DNA of 64,000 nucleotides from positions 47,553 through 111,552 of the forward strand of contig JAPPNU010000001.1 of NCBI GenBank assembly GCA_028873695.1, given 5' to 3'. Origin of the DNA: Gemmatimonadota bacterium. GTDB taxonomy: Bacteria > Latescibacterota > UBA2968 > GCA-2709665. A program made the translations under genes and the position numbers. Under the pieces are notes generated by a model that saw only the letters and a list, made by a program, of their open reading frames with translations, ran no database searches and had not been told where the DNA came from. Of this stretch, positions 58,713 through 64,000 are shown piece by piece (position 1 is the stretch's first letter; each line of letters opens with the position of its first letter).

Positions 58713-61043
58713 CTAAGAGCCGAATGCATCGACGAACTTGAAAAAGTCCGCGAAATCCACGACGCCGTTGCCATCCAGGTCGTAGCGTGGGTTGGTACTG
58801 CCGTACGCGTCTGCAAAAAGGAAGAAATCGACAAAGTCCGTCCGGCCGTCGCCATTGAAGTCAGTGGGCGCTTGCGCGTCTGCCAGCGGCGTGACGGAGC
58901 CGACCGACGACCACGGACCTTGGCCGTTACCGGTGACCGCCCGCACCTGCACGTCGTACTGCGTACCGCCTGTCAGGCCCGTCAACTCGTGGCTCAGCGA
59001 ACCGGAACCGGTCGTCCAGACGTCCTCCACCACGGTCCAGTTCGCGTCGGTCTTATCCGGGGCGTCGCTTCGGATGTAGCGCAGATCATACGCATTGACG
59101 GTTGAGCCGCCCGTGCTCGTTGGCGCCGTCCACGCCACAGTGATCGAGCCCGGACCCGGGATCACCGAGCTGATGCCGGGCGCGCCAGGCGGCGTAGCCG
59201 TCGAGGGGCCGCGGGTCTGCGTCCGGTAAGCGTAGAGCTTATCGTCAAGGTAATCTGCCACCCACAATGTCGTTCCGTCCGACCAGATGCCTCTCGGCTC
59301 ACTGTTTCCGGCGTCACCCAACGTTTCAACGTCCCTGACCGGGTCATGGGCTTTTGAGGTCGTATCGTAGGCATAGAGCTTTTCGTCGAACCAGTCCGCA
59401 ACCCACATCGCAGTCCCGTCGGACCAGACACCCAGCGGACTGACGTTTCCTGCGCTGCCGAGCGCGGTGAACTCTCTGGCGGGATCCCTGTCCCTGGAAG
59501 ACATATCATAGGCGTACAATTTCCTGTCGTTGTTATCGGCCACCCACATCGTCATGCCATCCGACCAGATGCCCCAGGGATCGTCGTTCCCGGCCCCATC
59601 CAGGGTATCAAAGTCCCTGGACGGATTGCGTGCGCGGGTGCCCATGTCGTACGCATACAGTTTCCTGTCATGTGTGTCCGCCACCCACATGGTCGTTCCA
59701 TCCGACCAGATGCCCGCAGGCGAGTCGTTGCCCGCCGGATCCAGCGTGTCAAAGTCCCTGGAAGCGTCGCGAGCCCGGGACGTCATATCATAGGCGTAGA
59801 TTTTCTCGTCATGCTGGTCTGCGACCCACATGGTCGTACCGTCCGACCAGATGCCCGCGGGGGACGTGTTTCGCGCGGGGCGAAGGCCTGCGAAATCATT
59901 GGCAGGGTCCCGAGCGAACTGGACGGCAACGGGCGTGAGTTCCCACTTCCGCACGTCACCGTCCCCGGCGCCGGTAGCCAGAATGCGTCCGTCCGGGCTG
60001 AAGGATACGCTATGGACGGGAGACTCGTGCCCGAGCGTCGCCTTGACTTCCCAGGTACGTGGGTCCCACACGCGGACGACACCGTCGGCGCTTCCACTGG
60101 CGAAGAGGCTGTCTCCCGCGGAGAATGCCACGCTGAGAACGCTCGAATTGTGATCCAGCGTGCCAAGGCGTTCTCCGTCCTCGGAGTTCCACACCCGTAC
60201 CGAACCGTCCGTGCTCCCACTGGCAACTACACTGCCGTCGAAACTGAATGCCATGCTCCCAATGGTCCCCGTATGCCCGCTCAGTGTCCGCTGGTGATCG
60301 CCGGTTCTGCCGTCCCACAGCCGTATGGTCCCATCCGCGCTCCCGCTTGCCAGCGCCTCGCCGTCAAGGCGGAACGCGAGACTCGAAACGCTGTCCGTAT
60401 GCCCTTCGAGGGTCCGTATGTGCGCGCCCGTCTCCGCGTTCCAAAGGCGAGTGGTCCCGTCCGCGCTCCCACTGGCCAGAAGGTGATGATCCAAAGGACT
60501 GAAAACCGTGCTCAGGACCGCGCCGGTATGCCCGGACAGACTCATCCTGAGTTCCCCGGTACCCGGGATCCACAGGTGCAGCAGTCCGTCCTCAGTACCA
60601 CTCGCCAGCACGCAGCCGTCCACGGCGCAATACGCCAGGCTCAATACGGCAGATACGTGTCGCAGCGTAAGCGTAATCCCCCCGGTTACAATGTCCCAGA
60701 GGAGAACCTCGTAGTCGCATCCGCCGCTTGCCAGTATCGGCCCATGGGGATCGAATGCGGTCGTCAACACGCAACCGGTATGTCCCACCAGCGTCAACGC
60801 GAGTCTGACGGTGAGATCGACCACGCCGACCGCGACTTCGACCACGCCAACCGCGAGGTCCACAACCGCAACGGTGACGTCTATGACGGTCGTGGCGACC
60901 GTGCCGATGGTCTCGACAACGTCGCCGATCACACCGAAGAGATCGTCAAAGAAACCGTAGCCCGTACCGGGTATCGCGCATATAACCAGCAATACCGTGA
61001 GAGACAACGCCACGGATTTCCAATTGCGCTTTATTTGCTTCAT
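58713..61043 (-). CDS. WD40-GIWSDG-propeller-FN3-dockerin secreted protein
   Basis: A 776-residue protein from the ATG at 61043 (GGAG 8 nt upstream). An N-terminal signal (about 10-30) is followed by a run of Val-rich seven-residue units (VVDLAVGVVEVAVGVVDLTV, 60-79), which could form a membrane-associated or amyloid-like segment. WD40 repeats (about 84-390), six GIWSDGTTMWVAD repeats (about 400-615), an FN3 domain and a type B dockerin-like tail follow. The only protein here with both propeller types. Its export route is unclear because of the hydrophobic N-terminus. Confidence 0.8.
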   Translation of the reverse strand: MKQIKRNWKSVALSLTVLLVICAIPGTGYGFFDDLFGVIGDVVETIGTVATTVIDVTVAVVDLAVGVVEVAVGVVDLTVRLALTLVGHTGCVLTTAFDPHGPILASGGCDYEVLLWDIVTGGITLTLRHVSAVLSLAYCAVDGCVLASGTEDGLLHLWIPGTGELRMSLSGHTGAVLSTVFSPLDHHLLASGSADGTTRLWNAETGAHIRTLEGHTDSVSSLAFRLDGEALASGSADGTIRLWDGRTGDHQRTLSGHTGTIGSMAFSFDGSVVASGSTDGSVRVWNSEDGERLGTLDHNSSVLSVAFSAGDSLFASGSADGVVRVWDPRTWEVKATLGHESPVHSVSFSPDGRILATGAGDGDVRKWELTPVAVQFARDPANDFAGLRPARNTSPAGIWSDGTTMWVADQHDEKIYAYDMTSRARDASRDFDTLDPAGNDSPAGIWSDGTTMWVADTHDRKLYAYDMGTRARNPSRDFDTLDGAGNDDPWGIWSDGMTMWVADNNDRKLYAYDMSSRDRDPAREFTALGSAGNVSPLGVWSDGTAMWVADWFDEKLYAYDTTSKAHDPVRDVETLGDAGNSEPRGIWSDGTTLWVADYLDDKLYAYRTQTRGPSTATPPGAPGISSVIPGPGSITVAWTAPTSTGGSTVNAYDLRYIRSDAPDKTDANWTVVEDVWTTGSGSLSHELTGLTGGTQYDVQVRAVTGNGQGPWSSVGSVTPLADAQAPTDFNGDGRTDFVDFFLFADAYGSTNPRYDLDGNGVVDFADFFKFVDAFGS

Positions 61044-61086
61044 TGCGAACACTCCGTTAGTCCACACTGTATGCGCATACGTTCAT

Positions 61087-62148
61087 CTACCTGCCGCCAA
61101 CTCTCGCGCCAAGCCCGACCAGAAGCGAGAAGTCATTGACCTCGTCGTCGAACCATCTCCGATACTGCCCCTCCGCGCGCAAAAGGAACGCGGCGCCCGC
61201 GCGAAGCTGGTAACCCACGCCGCCCCCGGCGGAAAAGTCGGCCTCAGCCTCCCGCTCATTTACGTCGAGAACCAGAACCGCGCCGTTGCACAGAAGATAG
61301 GGCCCTGAGTCCGCGTTGTCCCTGAGAGAGAACAGGGCGCGCCCCCCGAGATTGAGGGACGTGGTACGTATCGTGCTCCCGGAACTCCGTCCAATGTTGA
61401 TTTCCGGCCCGACGGACATTCTGGCGCTCGGAAACCAGGAGAGGTAAATCGATGGATTGCCCAGCACCCCGGACGTGGGGGAACCCGGCGCCGCCATCAT
61501 AACGATGCTGTCGTCGTCCGAGGAGATACGCGAAAACCCGAATCGCGTTCCGATTTCATATAGCGGACCGCCGATACTCGATACTTCCCCGCCGCCGCCT
61601 GATTGCGCCCCAAGGCCGAAAAGAAGGGAGAAATCATCGACGCCGTCGTCGAACCAGCGCCGGTAGCGTCCCTCCGCCCGAAGAACGAAAGCCGGACCCA
61701 GACGCCGTCGATATCCCAGGCCCCCGCCAACCGCAAGGTCGGTCACCGAGGGGCGTTCGCGAAGATCAAAATGCCGCAAGGCGCCCTGACACAACACATA
61801 GAGACCGGACCTTGCGGTTCCCAGCGGAAAGTACGTGCCGCGACCTCCAAAGTAGAGCGATGTGATTCCAAATACGTCTCCCGCTGTCCGCCCGGCGCTG
61901 AACTCCGAACCGACCGACATGCGCGCAACCGGAAACCACGAGACGTAGAGCGAAGGGATGCCCGGGATGCCCAACGTCGGAGAACTCGGCAAACCGATTA
62001 CGGTGGCCCCTTCGCCATCGGAGGCATGATGGGTGAGTCCGAACAGCGTACCCACCTCGAACCCGCGAATCGATTCCGTTTCCCGTGCAGAACCGGATCC
62101 GGCCAGTACCAAAAAAACCACGCACCCTATTGCCACAGGACGCAGCAT
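61087..62148 (-). CDS. Outer-membrane barrel-like protein with internal duplication
   Basis: A 353-residue protein with a signal peptide and two homologous halves. Each has SLYVSWFP-ARMSVG or IYLSWFPSARMSVG, a GGGLGYRRRLGPAF or GGGVGYQLRAGAAF strand, and FVLRAEGRYRRWFDD or FLLRAEGQYRRWFDD, then DFSLL-GLGA. Each half may be a small barrel or half of one larger barrel. The ATG at 62148 follows GGAGGAATGT. It is the only array gene without a dockerin-like tail, so it may be an outer-membrane anchor or unrelated. Function unknown. Confidence 0.75.
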   Translation of the reverse strand: MLRPVAIGCVVFLVLAGSGSARETESIRGFEVGTLFGLTHHASDGEGATVIGLPSSPTLGIPGIPSLYVSWFPVARMSVGSEFSAGRTAGDVFGITSLYFGGRGTYFPLGTARSGLYVLCQGALRHFDLRERPSVTDLAVGGGLGYRRRLGPAFVLRAEGRYRRWFDDGVDDFSLLFGLGAQSGGGGEVSSIGGPLYEIGTRFGFSRISSDDDSIVMMAAPGSPTSGVLGNPSIYLSWFPSARMSVGPEINIGRSSGSTIRTTSLNLGGRALFSLRDNADSGPYLLCNGAVLVLDVNEREAEADFSAGGGVGYQLRAGAAFLLRAEGQYRRWFDDEVNDFSLLVGLGARVGGR

Positions 62149-62207
62149 ACATTCCTCCGGTGGGCGATCTTGAGTCTGTTCAAGCGGCGAAGGGTCGGCT
62201 TATGCAG

Positions 62208-63416
62208 CTACGTACCGAATGCATCGACAAACCTGAAGAAGTCAGCGAAATCCACCCTGCCGTTGCCATCCAGGTCGAATCTGGCGTCTGTGCTGCCGTA
62301 CGCGTCGGCAAAGAGGAAGAAGTCGATAAAGTCGGTCCTTCCATCGCCGTTGAAATCGGTCGTCGCCGGCGCTTGCACCATGGTCGTTACGGCATGCGTC
62401 ACCGACCAGGGGCCTTCACCGGTGCCGCTGACCGCACGCACCTGAACGTCGTACCTCCGGCCGCCGGCCAGGCCGCTGACGCTGTAACTCAGCGCCCCTG
62501 AACCGGTCGTCCAGACGTCTTCGACCAGGGTCCAGTTCGCGTCGGCCTTGTCGGGGGCGTCGCTGTGGATGTAGCGCAGATCGTAGGCGGTCACGGCAGG
62601 ACCTCCGGTACTCGATGGCGCCGCCCAGGTCAGGTTGAACGAGCCGCGGCCGGCCGTCAACAAAAGTATGGCGGGCGCCGTTGTGGCGGTATTTCGGGGC
62701 GGCATATCGTAGGCGTATATCTTGTGGTCGAAGTCGTCCGCCACCCACATCGTCGTACCGTCCGACCAGATTCCCGTCGGGCTGTCGTTTCCCGCGTCGT
62801 CCAGCGTATCGATGTCTTTGCCGGGAACCCGAACCCCCGACGTCAGACTGTAGGCGTAGACGCGGGCGTCAAAGCCATCCGCCACCCACATCGTCGCGCC
62901 GTCCGACCAGATGCCCTCCGGGTTGTCGTTCCCAGCAGATTCCAGCGTATTGATGTCCTTGGCGGGGTCACGAGCCCGGGTGGCCAGGGTGTACGCAAAG
63001 ATCTTCTCTCCGAACCACGGATCGTCCGCCACCCATATCGTCGTACCGTCGGACCAGATGCCCTCCGGCTCACCGTTTCCGGCATCAACCAGCGTATCGA
63101 AATCCTTCCCGGGGTCCCGATCACCGGAGACCATGGCGTACGCATAAATCTTCTCGTCGCCCCCGAACTGGTCATCCGCCACCCACATTGTCGTACCATC
63201 CGACCAGATGCCCTCAGGCTCGTCGTTTCCGGCCGCGCCCAGTGTATTGATGTCTTTGGCGGAGTCCCGGTCACAACACGCGGCCAGGGTCATCTTCGGC
63301 GACTCGCCCGCGTTTCCGTCCTCGCCGCCGCTGCCCGCACGCGAATAACCGACTACTGCCGGCAGCAACGCCAGAATCCATACGATGTGCTGTCGTAGGC
63401 AGGCATTGCGAATCAT
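62208..63416 (-). CDS. GIWSDG-propeller-FN3-dockerin secreted protein
   Basis: A 402-residue protein: signal peptide (about 8-27), a CCDRDSAKDI motif like that of the 50663 gene, four GIWSDGTTMWVAD repeats (about 52-235), an FN3 domain (about 245-340; YDLRYIHSDAPDKADA) and a type B dockerin-like tail (353-402). Four repeats may be too few for a closed single-chain propeller, so it could pair or miss some blades. Nearly the same domain plan as 50663, with a shorter blade set. Confidence 0.85.
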   Translation of the reverse strand: MIRNACLRQHIVWILALLPAVVGYSRAGSGGEDGNAGESPKMTLAACCDRDSAKDINTLGAAGNDEPEGIWSDGTTMWVADDQFGGDEKIYAYAMVSGDRDPGKDFDTLVDAGNGEPEGIWSDGTTIWVADDPWFGEKIFAYTLATRARDPAKDINTLESAGNDNPEGIWSDGATMWVADGFDARVYAYSLTSGVRVPGKDIDTLDDAGNDSPTGIWSDGTTMWVADDFDHKIYAYDMPPRNTATTAPAILLLTAGRGSFNLTWAAPSSTGGPAVTAYDLRYIHSDAPDKADANWTLVEDVWTTGSGALSYSVSGLAGGRRYDVQVRAVSGTGEGPWSVTHAVTTMVQAPATTDFNGDGRTDFIDFFLFADAYGSTDARFDLDGNGRVDFADFFRFVDAFGT

Positions 63417-63466
63417 TGCTTTATACCACTAAGCATGGTCTATTTCCCGATCCCTTTTACCGGCGT

Positions 63467-64000
63467 TCACGAACCGAACGCATCCACGAACTTGAAGAAG
63501 TCAGCGAAATCCACGGTCCCGTTGCCATCCAGGTCGAACTTTGCGTTCGTGCTGCCGTATGCGTCGGCAAAGAGGAAGAAATCGATGAAATCCGTCCTGC
63601 CGTCGCCATTGAAGTCGGTCGTCGTTTGCGTCTGTCCCTCACCGCAGTAGGACAATCCGAGCTGGTCCAGGTCGTTGTTCGCAACGTCCTTCAGCCCCAC
63701 CGGGATGCAGCCTTTCAACTGGTTGCCTGAGAGATACAGATGCGTCAGGTTGGTGAGGCTATCGAGTTCCGCGGGTATGGAGCCGGTCAACCCGTTGTTG
63801 GCGAGACTCAGGCTGGTCAGGCTTGTCAGATTGCCAAGCTCCGGCGGTATGGATCCTGTCAATTGATTGTTGTGCAGTCTGAGGTTGTTCAGCCTGGACA
63901 GTTTGCCCAGTTCGGAGGGGATCGGACCGCTCAACCGGTTGTGGTTGACTTCCAGATGAACCAGGTTTGAAAGGTTGCCCAGTTCGGAAGGAAGCGCTCC
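63467..64000 (-). CDS. LRR-dockerin secreted protein, partial at right edge
   Basis: The frame stays open through position 64000, so the N-terminus lies outside the window. Visible are plant-type LRR units (LSGPIPSELGKLSRLNNLRL, LTGSIPPELGNLTSLTSLSL, LKGCIPVGLKDV) and a type B dockerin-like tail (DFNGDGRTDFIDF, DLDGNGTVDFADF). The GSIP motif is of the LxGxIP type common in bacterial surface LRR proteins. The array continues beyond the window. Confidence 0.85.
   Translation of the reverse strand, partial: GALPSELGNLSNLVHLEVNHNRLSGPIPSELGKLSRLNNLRLHNNQLTGSIPPELGNLTSLTSLSLANNGLTGSIPAELDSLTNLTHLYLSGNQLKGCIPVGLKDVANNDLDQLGLSYCGEGQTQTTTDFNGDGRTDFIDFFLFADAYGSTNAKFDLDGNGTVDFADFFKFVDAFGS

Overview
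The window looks like one contig of an uncultured, high-GC, Gram-negative-type bacterium. It encodes PorV/PorQ-like and BamA-like outer-membrane barrels, lipoprotein signals, secreted proteins with T9SS-type tails, and many dockerin-like and WD40 modules. That mix resembles candidate lineages such as Latescibacterota or Poribacteria. This placement is inference from gene content, not a phylogenetic result. No rRNA, tRNA or CRISPR array was recognised.

Layout. (1) 1-11 kb: small minus-strand genes, partly in AT-richer DNA. They include an ICMT-like methyltransferase, an EEP-family phosphoesterase, a ParA-like ATPase with a SAP-like partner, an Nmad3-like protein, a uracil-DNA-glycosylase-like protein, a WYL remnant, a retropepsin-like protease, a YbjQ-like protein and a metallo-beta-lactamase-fold hydrolase. 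Direct repeats and palindromic REP-like elements lie between them. (2) 11-18 kb: a minus-strand run of envelope genes (DUF255-type lipoprotein, RmlD-like reductase, polyprenol-phosphate glycosyltransferase, CtpA-type protease, FtsX permease, LolD/MacB-type ATPase) ending at a rho-independent terminator. (3) 19-29.7 kb: a plus-strand cell-surface cluster (PorV-like barrel, M6-like pseudoprotease with propeller and sorting tail, gluzincin-TolB-barrel fusion, two small membrane paralogues, HEFQH protease with a dockerin-like tail). (4) 29.7-35 kb: YkgJ-type protein, enolase and TPR lipoprotein on the minus strand, a divergent Nramp-like transporter on the plus strand, and an outer-membrane barrel. 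(5) 35-64 kb: nearly all minus strand, an array of large secreted multidomain proteins.

The main system is the 35-64 kb array. Ten loci, counting one frameshifted locus once, encode secreted proteins carrying a dockerin-like double calcium-loop module. Nine carry it at the C-terminus. The N-terminal and central parts vary: reprolysin-like metzincin, clostripain/caspase-like, WD40 propellers, a second propeller type built on a GIWSDGTTMWVAD motif, Big_1, FN3 and LRR. The tenth (56294-58645) carries two tandem cohesin-like domains, an internal dockerin-like module, a CARDB domain and a leishmanolysin-like metalloprotease, so it could be the scaffold. I read this as a candidate cellulosome-like complex built around proteases and adhesion propellers rather than glycosidases. 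Binding between these cohesin-like and dockerin-like modules is not shown by sequence.

The array looks recently shuffled. It contains a single-base frameshift in the caspase-like/WD40 gene, two gene fossils beside an aldo/keto reductase, near-identical dockerin DNA blocks, and about 70-bp inverted-repeat elements between genes.
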